This document shows positions 20,625 to 27,558 of a DNA stretch of 64,000 nt, piece after piece. The stretch spans positions 186,001 through 250,000 of the forward strand of contig NZ_JBEBMH010000005.1 of assembly GCF_040081985.1 (NCBI RefSeq). Reading direction: 5' to 3'. Position 1 is the first letter of the stretch. Every line of letters starts with the position of its first letter. The position numbers and the translations under genes were made by a program. The notes beneath the pieces are model-generated. The model saw nothing but the letters and a program-made list of their open reading frames with translations, was not told the DNA's origin and searched no databases. This stretch comes from Kumtagia yinganensis (GTDB taxonomy: Bacteria > Pseudomonadota > Alphaproteobacteria > Rhizobiales > Rhizobiaceae).

Positions 20625-21308
20625 ATGACATCACGTACCATCCTGATCGTCGACGATGATGACGACCTCCGCGGCACTCTGGTCGAGCAGCTTTCGCTCT
20701 ACGAGGAATTCGACGTGCTGCAGGAAGCGACAGCCGGCAAGGGCGTGACCGCGGCGCGCGGCGGCATGATCGACCTTCTGATCATGGATGTCGGCCTTCC
20801 CGACATGGACGGCCGCGAAGCGGTAAAGCTGCTGCGCAAGGGCGGCTACAAGGCGCCCATCATCATGCTGACCGGACATGACACGGATTCCGACACGATC
20901 CTCGGGCTCGAAGCCGGCGCCAACGACTATGTGACGAAGCCGTTCCGGTTCGCGGTGCTGCTCGCTCGGATTCGGGCGCAACTGCGCCAGCACGAACAGA
21001 GCGAGGACGCCACCTTCTCCGTTGGTCCCTACACCTTCAAGCCCAGCCAGAAGCTTCTGCTGGACCAGAAGGGCGCAAAGGTGCGGCTGACCGAGAAGGA
21101 GGCCTCGATCATCAAATATCTCTATCGGGCGGGTGAAAAAGTCGTCACGCGCGACGTGCTGCTCGAGGAGGTGTGGGGCTACAATTCGGGCGTCACCACC
21201 CACACGCTGGAAACGCATGTCTACCGGCTGCGCCAGAAGATCGAGCGCGATCCTTCCAATGCCGAAATTCTTGTGACAGAAAGCGGCGGTTACAAGCTGG
21301 TTCCCTGA
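20625..21308 (+). CDS. cenR: OmpR/PhoB-type response regulator, CenR/OtpR-like
   Basis: 227 aa. Receiver domain (residues ~5-120): acidic pocket DDDDD near 10-14, phospho-acceptor Asp in DLLIMDVGLPDMDG (~55), Thr in IIMLTGHD, Lys in NDYVTKPF. Winged-helix effector (~130-227) ends VYRLRQKIERDPSNAEILV and GGYKLVP. The sequence and the following cyclic-nucleotide-binding gene match, from memory, Brucella OtpR (CenR), a regulator of envelope integrity; the symbol rests on that recollection. No histidine kinase is adjacent. A GC hairpin without T-run (GAGGCGG/CCGCCTC, 21315-21336) follows the stop. Confidence 0.85.
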   Translation: MTSRTILIVDDDDDLRGTLVEQLSLYEEFDVLQEATAGKGVTAARGGMIDLLIMDVGLPDMDGREAVKLLRKGGYKAPIIMLTGHDTDSDTILGLEAGANDYVTKPFRFAVLLARIRAQLRQHEQSEDATFSVGPYTFKPSQKLLLDQKGAKVRLTEKEASIIKYLYRAGEKVVTRDVLLEEVWGYNSGVTTHTLETHVYRLRQKIERDPSNAEILVTESGGYKLVP

Positions 21309-21369
21309 CCGGTGGAGGCGGCGGGGGAACCGCCTCGGGGGGAGAACCGGCCACCGAATTGGGGACTGG

Positions 21370-21825
21370 ATGGCGCTGGATGACGATATTCGCGTCCTGT
21401 CCGGCGTGAGGCTGTTCGAGGGCTTCACTGCCGAACAATTGCGCCTGCTGGCCTTTGGCGCCGAGCAGGTCTCCCTCCCCAATGGCAGAAGGCTGTTTCG
21501 CGAGGATGACGAAGCCGACGCCGCCTATGTGGTGGTGAGGGGATCCATCAGCCTGTTCCGCGAGGGCGACGATGACCGCCAGCCGATTGGCCGGGCCGGG
21601 GCGGGCGCGATGATCGGGGAGCTGGCACTGATCGCCGACACGCGGCGACTGACAAGCGCGGAGGCCGGCGCGGACTCGGAACTGCTGCGGCTCAGCCGCC
21701 GCACCTTTCGGCGCATTCTGGAAGAATATCCGGACACGGCCGTCATTCTCTACCGCCGCATCCAGGCTGATTTCCAGGCGCTGATTGAGCAGATCGAGGG
21801 GCTTGCGCCCCGCTTCGCGGGCTGA
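21370..21825 (+). CDS. Cyclic nucleotide-binding domain protein
   Basis: 151 aa, a single cNMP-binding beta-roll without a DNA-binding domain. Typical stretches: LSGVRLFEGFTAEQLRLLAF, LFREDDEADAAYVVVRGSIS, and the phosphate-binding cassette region GAMIGELALIADTRRLTSAE, where the family has GE-x-AL...R. A putative sensor of cAMP or a related molecule. It lies 61 bp after the CenR-like gene in the same direction, as in Brucella, where the neighbour is annotated as a cAMP-dependent protein kinase regulatory subunit. No kinase catalytic gene is nearby. Confidence 0.85.
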   Translation: MALDDDIRVLSGVRLFEGFTAEQLRLLAFGAEQVSLPNGRRLFREDDEADAAYVVVRGSISLFREGDDDRQPIGRAGAGAMIGELALIADTRRLTSAEAGADSELLRLSRRTFRRILEEYPDTAVILYRRIQADFQALIEQIEGLAPRFAG

Positions 21826-21845
21826 GCGCCGGGAACCGACAAGAT

Positions 21846-22349
21846 ATGGACTTCAAACTCGTTCGCGCCACCGAAGACAACCTGCCCTTCATCATGGCGA
21901 CGGAGAGGCTTGAAGGTTACGACACTTTCGTCGGGCGCTGGGACGAAGCCCGTCACCGCGCCGCGTTCCACGATGGAAGCCATGCCTATTTCCTCGGACT
22001 TGATGGCGCTCTGCCTGTCGGCTTCGTCATGTTGCGGTTTTGGGCATCGCCCGAACGTGTCACGCTGGTCAGGCGGATAGCGGTCACGCGACCGGGGCAA
22101 GGGCATGGCAGGCGGCTGCTGACGTCGACCGTCGGCAAGGTGTTTGATGAAACCGACGCATACAGGGTGTGGATCGGGCATTTCCCCGAAAATCTGCGCG
22201 CCCACCGCGTCTATGAGGCCGTGGGGTTCATGCAGGAAGGGATCGCACGGGGGAGCGCCTATTTCGGCGGCGCCTACAGGGACGAGGTGATGATGTCCCT
22301 GTTACGGCCGGAATGGGAAGCGCTTTCCCGGACGCAGCAGCACGGTTGA
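21846..22349 (+). CDS. GNAT family N-acetyltransferase
   Basis: 167 aa. Acetyl-CoA-binding motif A is visible as VRRIAVTRPGQGHGRRLLTS (pattern RxxGxGxxLL), followed by motif B with HFPENLRAHRVYEAVGFMQE, typical of RimJ/RimL-like and aminoglycoside-type GNATs. The substrate is unknown. It starts 20 bp after the cyclic-nucleotide-binding gene, so probably co-transcribed with it. Confidence 0.87.
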   Translation: MDFKLVRATEDNLPFIMATERLEGYDTFVGRWDEARHRAAFHDGSHAYFLGLDGALPVGFVMLRFWASPERVTLVRRIAVTRPGQGHGRRLLTSTVGKVFDETDAYRVWIGHFPENLRAHRVYEAVGFMQEGIARGSAYFGGAYRDEVMMSLLRPEWEALSRTQQHG

Positions 22350-22399
22350 AGTCTCGAAGGACGCACCCGGGCGCTGATCCTGGTTGAATCCCCCTGTCA

Positions 22400-23206
22400 T
22401 TACTCCAGATCGAACCGCGCGATCACCGGCACATGGTCCGACGGACGGTCCCAGCCGCGCGCGGCGCGTAAAATCTCGTAGTCCTGGAAGGCCGGCACGA
22501 GGTTCGCCGACGACCAGACATGATCGAGACGCCGCCCTCGGTCCGAAGCTTCCCAATCCTGCGCGCGATAACTCCACCAGGTGTAGAGTTTCTGCTCGTA
22601 GGGAATGTTGTGGCGCATCAGGTCGACCCAGTCGCCGGCCCTGCGCATCGCCTCGAAATTCTCGGTCTCGACCGGTGTGTGGCTGACGACGTTGAGCAGT
22701 TGCTTGTGCGACCAGACATCGTGCTCGAGCGGCGCGATGTTGAGATCGCCGACCAGCACCGAACCGGAAGCGTCACCTGCCTCGGCCCGCACGGCGTTCA
22801 TTTCCGCGACGAAATCGAGCTTGTGCTTGAACTTCCAGTTGACGACGGGGTCCGGCTCGTCGCCGCCGGCGGGCACGTAGAAATTATGCAGCAGCAGCGA
22901 TTTTCCGCCCGCCGGGAAGCGCACCGACACATGCCGGCAGTCCTGCATGTCGCAGAAACGGCGGCGGTCGACCACCTCGATCGGCCGGCGCGCCACGGTC
23001 GCCACGCCGTGATAACCCTTCTGGCCGCTGATCGCCAAATGCTCGTAACCGAGTTTTCGGAACGCGGCGGAGGGAAACTGGTCGTCCGGGCACTTCGTCT
23101 CCTGAAGGCAGAGCACATCGGGCTGGTGCTCGGTCAGAAAACGCTCGACGATCGGCATGCGCAGGCGGACGGAATTGATGTTCCAGGTGGCGATTTTCAG
23201 GGGCAT
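22400..23206 (-). CDS. xthA: Exodeoxyribonuclease III (AP endonuclease)
   Basis: 268 aa, the usual length. Base-excision repair enzyme with AP-endonuclease and 3'-5' exonuclease activity. Motifs: KIATWNINSVRLR at the N-terminus, metal-binding LCLQETK, LVGDLNIAPLEHDV, GRRLDHVW and the catalytic SDHVPV near the C-terminus. The ATG at 23206 (MPLKIATWN) fits the family; upstream in-frame codons do not. Cytoplasmic. Convergent with the GNAT gene. Confidence 0.95.
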   Translation of the reverse strand: MPLKIATWNINSVRLRMPIVERFLTEHQPDVLCLQETKCPDDQFPSAAFRKLGYEHLAISGQKGYHGVATVARRPIEVVDRRRFCDMQDCRHVSVRFPAGGKSLLLHNFYVPAGGDEPDPVVNWKFKHKLDFVAEMNAVRAEAGDASGSVLVGDLNIAPLEHDVWSHKQLLNVVSHTPVETENFEAMRRAGDWVDLMRHNIPYEQKLYTWWSYRAQDWEASDRGRRLDHVWSSANLVPAFQDYEILRAARGWDRPSDHVPVIARFDLE

Positions 23207-23568
23207 GAAGAGATCCGGGGGAAGGCACGGCAAACTGGCAGCCGGACGGCCGGTTTGCAAGCTCGGCCCGGCAAAACTCGGAGAGGTTGGAAAGCGACGA
23301 TCCAGGCAACCGGTGAAGAAGTCGATCCCGGGAACCTACAAAGTAGGTGGGCGCCATATGTCCGGACCCACGGGTCCGGCCAGGGACAGCTCCCTTCGAG
23401 ATCGATAAGGCCCCGGGGAAATGTCTCTCCTGCCGCGAAGCCCAGACCGTCGGAAGCGAATATAAGCCGGCGCGGCGGATGCCGCCAGTAGGCAGGGCGG
23501 CAAATCGCATGCTTGCGCAGTGCAGCATGGCTCCTTACGGTCGCGGCGACAAACGGGAAGGCTTTTTG

Positions 23569-24408
23569 ATGCGTTTCGAAGGAACGGCGGCCTATGTTGC
23601 CGACAAGGATCTGATGGTGGCCGTCAACGCCGCGATCGCGCTGGAGCGGCCGCTGCTGGTCAAGGGCGAGCCCGGCACCGGCAAGACGGAACTGGCGCGG
23701 CAAGTCGCGGCCGCGCTCGGGCTCGACCTGATCGAATGGCATGTGAAATCCACCACCAAGGCGCAGCAGGGACTCTACGAATACGACGCGGTGAGCCGGC
23801 TGCGCGACAGCCAGCTTGGTGATACGCGCTTCAACGACATCCACAACTACATCAAGCGCGGAAAACTGTGGGACGCCTTCGCCGCCGACCGCAAGGTGGT
23901 GCTGCTGATCGACGAGATCGACAAGGCCGACATCGAGTTCCCCAACGACCTCTTGCAGGAACTCGACCGCATGGAGTTCTTCGTCTACGAGACCGGCGAG
24001 ACGATCTCGGCCAGGCAGCGGCCGATCGTCATCATCACCTCCAACAACGAGAAGGAACTGCCGGACGCCTTCCTGCGCCGCTGCTTCTTCCACTACATCC
24101 GCTTTCCCGACGCCGAGACGCTGCAGAAAATCGTCGACGTGCATTATCCCGGCATCAAGCAGGCGCTGGTGCGCTCCGCGCTCACGCAGTTCTACGAAAT
24201 CCGCGACGTGCCGGGGCTGAAGAAGAAACCCTCGACCTCGGAGGCGCTCGACTGGATCAGGCTGCTGGTGGCCGACGACGTGGCGCCGGAGGATCTGCGC
24301 ACCGATCCGAAGAACATGCTGCCGAAACTGCACGGCGCGCTGCTGAAGAACGGGCAGGACGTGCATCTGTTCGAAAAACTGGCGTTCATGGCGCGGAGGC
24401 AGGGGTGA
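23569..24408 (+). CDS. MoxR-family AAA+ ATPase
   Basis: 279 aa. Walker A GEPGTGKTE, Walker B VVLLIDEIDKAD, sensor region IITSNNEKELPDAFLRRCFF, C-terminal lid ending LFEKLAFMARRQ. MoxR ATPases act as chaperones with a VWA-domain partner, whose gene is usually adjacent. Here the likely partner (27559-28749) lies 3.1 kb downstream on the same strand, after five unrelated genes. ATG at 23569 follows GGGAAGG and fits the family start MRFEGTAAYVA. No other promoter clues. Confidence 0.92.
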   Translation: MRFEGTAAYVADKDLMVAVNAAIALERPLLVKGEPGTGKTELARQVAAALGLDLIEWHVKSTTKAQQGLYEYDAVSRLRDSQLGDTRFNDIHNYIKRGKLWDAFAADRKVVLLIDEIDKADIEFPNDLLQELDRMEFFVYETGETISARQRPIVIITSNNEKELPDAFLRRCFFHYIRFPDAETLQKIVDVHYPGIKQALVRSALTQFYEIRDVPGLKKKPSTSEALDWIRLLVADDVAPEDLRTDPKNMLPKLHGALLKNGQDVHLFEKLAFMARRQG

Positions 24409-24425
24409 TCCGGTAGCTCCGCATC

Positions 24426-25073
24426 ATGCTCGAAAACTACCGCATCGACCAATTCGGCGTGATCCATCAGGTCGAGTTCACGCCCATCACCTACGACAAG
24501 AAATACATCTCCTATTACGAGGACCTTTCCGACCGGACGATCAAGCTCGGCTACCAGCGGTTCGGCTGGATTTTGGGGTTGATGGGCCGCATCCCGGATT
24601 CCGTGCTGGAGATCGGCTATGGCACCGGCACGTTCATCGAGGCGGCACAAATCACCGGCGTGCCGGACTGCGCCGGTTACGACATCGCCCACTATCCGCT
24701 GCCGGCGGGCGTGCGTTTCGTCGACTGGGACGCAGCGCTCGACCGCGAATGGGACCTTGTCGCGATGTTCGACGTGCTCGAACATATCCCCGACCTCTCC
24801 TTCCTCGGCCGGCTGAAGGCCAAGAACCTGGCGCTCGCCGTTCCCTATTGCCGCTATCGCGAACTCGGCGAGCACGGCGAAGACTGGTTCCGCACCTGGC
24901 GGATGCTGCTTCCCAACGAGCATCTGCATCATTTCGACCGCGAATCTCTGACGGCGCTGCTTGCCCATCACGGTTTTGACTGTGTGACGCTGAACACCTT
25001 CGAAGACGGTATCCGCCTGCGCGCGGGTGAGAACGGACCGAACATATTGTGCGGGTTCTTCAGAAGGTTTTGA
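24426..25073 (+). CDS. Class I SAM-dependent methyltransferase
   Basis: 215 aa. Motif I VLEIGYGTGTFIEAA, an acidic residue after strand 2 (GYDIAHYPL), and the EHIP motif in VAMFDVLEHIPDLSF, all typical of type 11/12 methyltransferases such as those acting on sugars or lipid precursors. It starts 17 bp after the moxR stop and is probably co-transcribed with it. Substrate unknown. The following 500 bp is non-coding. Confidence 0.85.
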   Translation: MLENYRIDQFGVIHQVEFTPITYDKKYISYYEDLSDRTIKLGYQRFGWILGLMGRIPDSVLEIGYGTGTFIEAAQITGVPDCAGYDIAHYPLPAGVRFVDWDAALDREWDLVAMFDVLEHIPDLSFLGRLKAKNLALAVPYCRYRELGEHGEDWFRTWRMLLPNEHLHHFDRESLTALLAHHGFDCVTLNTFEDGIRLRAGENGPNILCGFFRRF

Positions 25074-25585
25074 ACGGCCTCGAAAAGGGGAATGGCACCG
25101 GCCGATTTTTCGCGGATTTCGTACAAGCCTTTGATATCGTTAGTGCCGGAAATTTTTCCGAGCGTTTTCCATCCCCGCTTCTTCTACCTCCCTTAAAATC
25201 CCGCCTATCGCTTTCACGGGAAACCTGGTGCGCACCGGGTATCAGGGGAGAGCGACGGCGCCGGGGTGGCCGCGTAACGGTGCGCGGCCTGGCGAGAGCC
25301 TTTACGCCCGGGCCCCAGATCGCGACGACGCGCCCCGGATCGCGTGGGCGGTATCAGCGGTCGGGCAAGCACGCCGGCGGGGCGCGCGGTTCGCGCCACG
25401 TATAAATACTTTGAGAGGCTCGGCCGCGCGCCCCGCTTCCCACCCTCCCGAACGGGAGTTTTTCCACTCAATGGCCAGGGCGGTTTTCCGCAGCGTGGCA
25501 ACGACAAGACGCGGCTGGTGCTATGACCTTGGAAGGCCGCCGTGCTTACAATCGATCGAACGCCAGTCGACCCAGCGAGGAAATC
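25074..25585 (+). other. GC-rich intergenic block, possible small RNA
   Basis: 512 bp without a convincing gene. 25074-25190 is ordinary spacer. From ~25195 to 25440 the sequence becomes very GC-rich with palindromic pieces (GGTGCGCACC, CCGCG...CGCGG), then a TATAAATACT patch, and ends in an intrinsic terminator (25445-25463). All reading frames through it give Arg/Pro/Ala-rich peptides of the kind produced by random GC-rich DNA. Confidence 0.45.
25445..25463 (+). terminator. Intrinsic terminator (plus strand)
   Basis: CTCCC-GAAC-GGGAG followed at once by TTTTT. It lies ~370 bp after the methyltransferase stop and ~120 bp before the GNAT start, so it may end either the moxR operon read-through or an independent RNA from the GC-rich block. 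Confidence 0.6.
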
Positions 25586-26029
25586 ATGTCGATCACTGTC
25601 CGCCCTCTCGAGCAATCCGACCATGCCGACTGGCGACGCCTGTGGACCGCCTACCTCACCTTCTACGAGACCACCCTGGCCGAGGACGTCTACACGAGCA
25701 CGTGGCAGCGCCTGTTCGACGGCGGCGAATTCGAGCCCAAAGGTTTTGTCGCCCTGCTGGACGGCAAGGCCGTCGGCCTGACCCACTATCTCTACCACCG
25801 TTCCTGCTGGTCAAAACTCGACAATTGTTACCTTCAGGACCTGTTCGCCGATCCCGATGTCCGGGGCAAAGGCGTCGGCGCCGCTCTGATCGAGGCCGTG
25901 CGCAAGGCCGCGGCGGAAAAGGGCGTCACCAATGTCTACTGGATGACCCACGAGACCAACGCCACGGCGCGAAAGCTTTACGACCACGTCGCGCGGCGGA
26001 CCGGGTTTATCGAGTATGATTTGCTGTGA
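25586..26029 (+). CDS. GNAT family N-acetyltransferase
   Basis: 147 aa. Motif A is QDLFADPDVRGKGVGAALIE, motif B region EKGVTNVYWMTHETNATARK-LYDHVARRTGFIEYDL. The N-terminal ITVRPLEQSDHADWRRLWTA is typical of GNAT proteins acting on small amines or amino acids. ATG at 25586 follows GAGGAA; upstream in-frame codons are in the GC-rich block and look non-coding. Stands alone between a terminator and the hic promoter. Confidence 0.9.
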   Translation: MSITVRPLEQSDHADWRRLWTAYLTFYETTLAEDVYTSTWQRLFDGGEFEPKGFVALLDGKAVGLTHYLYHRSCWSKLDNCYLQDLFADPDVRGKGVGAALIEAVRKAAAEKGVTNVYWMTHETNATARKLYDHVARRTGFIEYDLL

Positions 26030-26035
26030 TCCGGA

Positions 26036-26070
26036 TTGAAAATCCGATTTTTGCGCAATATATTGCGCAA
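26036..26070 (+). promoter_or_regulatory. hic promoter with palindromic operator
   Basis: TTGAAA (26036-26041) and TATATT (26059-26064) are separated by exactly 17 bp. The -10 lies at the centre of a perfect 20-bp palindrome, TTGCGCAATATATTGCGCAA (26051-26070), an ideal operator for the ribbon-helix-helix domain of HicB. Predicted transcription would begin close to the following ATG at 26078. Confidence 0.75.
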
Positions 26071-26077
26071 GATAGGT

Positions 26078-26143
26078 ATGTTGTTGCCCCAGGTCGAGAC
26101 CAATACCCGGAAGATCGCGTCGCTTCTTGAGGAAAGGCCATGA
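26078..26143 (+). pseudogene. hicA: hicA remnant (N-terminal ~21 codons)
   Basis: Short ORF of 21 codons, ending TGA overlapping the hicB ATG. Its sequence VETNTRKIASLLEER resembles the N-terminus of HicA toxins (a xxNSRKIIxRLEEEG pattern), but the RNA-binding core with its conserved Gly and His is absent. Most likely hicA suffered an internal deletion that fused its start to the hicB ribosome-binding region. It could instead be a leader peptide. Confidence 0.5.
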
Positions 26144-26544
26144 CACACTATGTCGGCATTCTGGATGGAGCGACGGACGTATGGGGTATTCGCATCCCCG
26201 ATACTCCGGGTTGCCATGGCGGCGGGGCGACGCCTGAAGAGGCGATCAACGACGCCACATCGGCGTTGCGCGAGTGGGCGGAAACCTTTCTGGACACCAG
26301 CGATGTTATGCCGGTTGCACGGAGCGTCGCGGATTTGCTGTCCAGCGGAGAGATCGATACCGGGGCGGGCGAATCGGCCGTTCTTATCCCACTGATTTTG
26401 GACTCTGGCCGTCCCGTCCGGGCGAACCTTTCGCTTGACTCCGGGCTTCTGGCAGCAATCGATGAGGAGGCGAGAAGGCGCGGTCTGACGCGCTCCGCCT
26501 TTCTCGCGAGCGCCGCGCGCGAGAAGATCGAGCGGCACCGTTAG
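26140..26544 (+). CDS. hicB: HicB-family antitoxin (orphan)
   Basis: 134 aa. N-terminal partial RNase H fold with HYVGILDGATDVWGIRIPDT and PGCHGGGATPEEAINDATSA, the HicB signature. C-terminal ribbon-helix-helix, RANLSLDSGLLAAIDEEARR followed by GLTRSAFLASAAREKI. HicB normally neutralises HicA mRNA interferase and represses its own promoter. Here the toxin gene upstream is reduced to a remnant, while the antitoxin, its ribosome site (GAGGAAAGG) and the palindromic operator look intact, so the protein may still act as a DNA-binding repressor. Confidence 0.88.
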   Translation: MTHYVGILDGATDVWGIRIPDTPGCHGGGATPEEAINDATSALREWAETFLDTSDVMPVARSVADLLSSGEIDTGAGESAVLIPLILDSGRPVRANLSLDSGLLAAIDEEARRRGLTRSAFLASAAREKIERHR

Positions 26545-26584
26545 AGCCTTTCATGGTTGGATGGGAAGATTGTGCCAAACCGAT

Positions 26585-26599
26585 TTGGACCAAGTCCAA
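26585..26599. promoter_or_regulatory. Inverted repeat upstream of YeeE/YedE genes
   Basis: TTGGAC-CAA-GTCCAA, a perfect 6-bp inverted repeat with a 3-bp centre, 78 bp before the first YeeE/YedE start codon. A possible operator for an unlinked repressor; no regulator gene is adjacent. Confidence 0.4.
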
Positions 26600-26676
26600 G
26601 TCCATCGGCTCGGCCAGGCAACCATCCCGATTTTCGCCAAACCAGCCTAATTCATGGTCCAGCGGTGGATTTGCCT

Positions 26677-27105
26677 ATGACTGAGTTTACCCCCTGGGCC
26701 TCTTTGATCGGCGGTGCGCTGATCGGCCTGTCGGCTGTCCTGCTGATGCTGGCGGAAGGCCGGATCGCCGGGGTCAGTGGCATCGCGTCGCGGCTCCTGC
26801 CGCCTTTCCGCGACGGCCTGCCAATCGGTCAGTTCGGTTTCGTGTTGGGCCTGCTTGCCGCGCCGTTCGCGGTGATGGCGGTGACGGGCGCGCCGATGGT
26901 CCAGACCGTGTCCTCGAACATTCCCCTGATGGCGGTCGCCGGCCTTCTCGTCGGTTTCGGCACGGTGCTTGGGAATGGCTGCACCAGCGGACATGGCGTC
27001 TGCGGCCTGTCACGCCTTTCGCCGAGGTCGCTGGCGGCGGTGGTCACCTTCATGGCGGCTGCCTTCGCGACGGTTTTTGTCGTTCGGCACATCGTCGGGG
27101 CGTAA
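26677..27105 (+). CDS. YeeE/YedE family membrane protein, first half
   Basis: 142-aa inner-membrane protein with about four membrane segments. The family signature GNGCTSGHGVCGLSRLSPRS, including the conserved Cys, lies near residues 90-110. YeeE/YedE (TsuA-like) proteins carry thiosulfate or other sulfur compounds. In this two-gene form each half is a separate polypeptide. The second half follows after 4 bp. A GGTGGA site precedes the ATG at 26677, chosen over upstream in-frame codons because the hydrophobic core begins right after. Confidence 0.9.
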   Translation: MTEFTPWASLIGGALIGLSAVLLMLAEGRIAGVSGIASRLLPPFRDGLPIGQFGFVLGLLAAPFAVMAVTGAPMVQTVSSNIPLMAVAGLLVGFGTVLGNGCTSGHGVCGLSRLSPRSLAAVVTFMAAAFATVFVVRHIVGA

Positions 27106-27109
27106 GGCC

Positions 27110-27556
27110 ATGTCCTTCGTTGTGAACCTGCTCCTTGGTCTGCTGTTCGGCATCGGCCTCGTCGTGTCCGGCATGTCGGACCCGGCAAAGGTGCTGAATT
27201 TCCTCGATGTCGCCGGAACCTGGGATCCGTCGCTGGCCTTCGTGATGGGAGGCGGGGTGCTTGTCGCCTTCATCGGCTATCGCCTGGTTCTGCGCCGTGA
27301 CCGGCCGCTGATGGCAAACGGTTTCCGCCTGCCGACCAAAACCTCCATCGATGGCCGGCTGCTGACCGGCGCGGCGATCTTCGGCATCGGCTGGGGCATC
27401 GGCGGCTTCTGCCCCGGGCCGGCATTTGCCGCGCTTGGCCTCGGCCAACCCGGCACGCTGGCTTTCGTGCTGGCCATGCTGGCCGGCTTCTGGGTTGCGC
27501 GCGTGGTGTCCACGGGAGGTGGTGACGTCCCTGCCGCGAAGGGTGGGCCGATCTAG
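27110..27556 (+). CDS. YeeE/YedE family membrane protein, second half (DUF6691-like)
   Basis: 148 aa with about four membrane segments. Features: FGIGLVVSGMSDPAKVLNFL, then GWGIGGFCPGPAFAALGLGQ with the conserved Cys-Pro-Gly. The partner of the preceding half, 4 bp away, with a likely heteromeric sulfur-compound transporter formed by both. Split YeeE/YedE pairs often sit with BigR/ArsR-like regulators and sulfur dioxygenases; none is present here. The stop is 2 bp before the VWA gene start, so they share a transcript. Confidence 0.9.
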   Translation: MSFVVNLLLGLLFGIGLVVSGMSDPAKVLNFLDVAGTWDPSLAFVMGGGVLVAFIGYRLVLRRDRPLMANGFRLPTKTSIDGRLLTGAAIFGIGWGIGGFCPGPAFAALGLGQPGTLAFVLAMLAGFWVARVVSTGGGDVPAAKGGPI

Positions 27557-27558
27557 CT

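Noticed and set aside
25529..25552. Possible promoter TTGGAA...TACAAT before the GNAT gene
   Set aside because: Spacing between the two boxes is only 12 bp, too short for a sigma-70 promoter.
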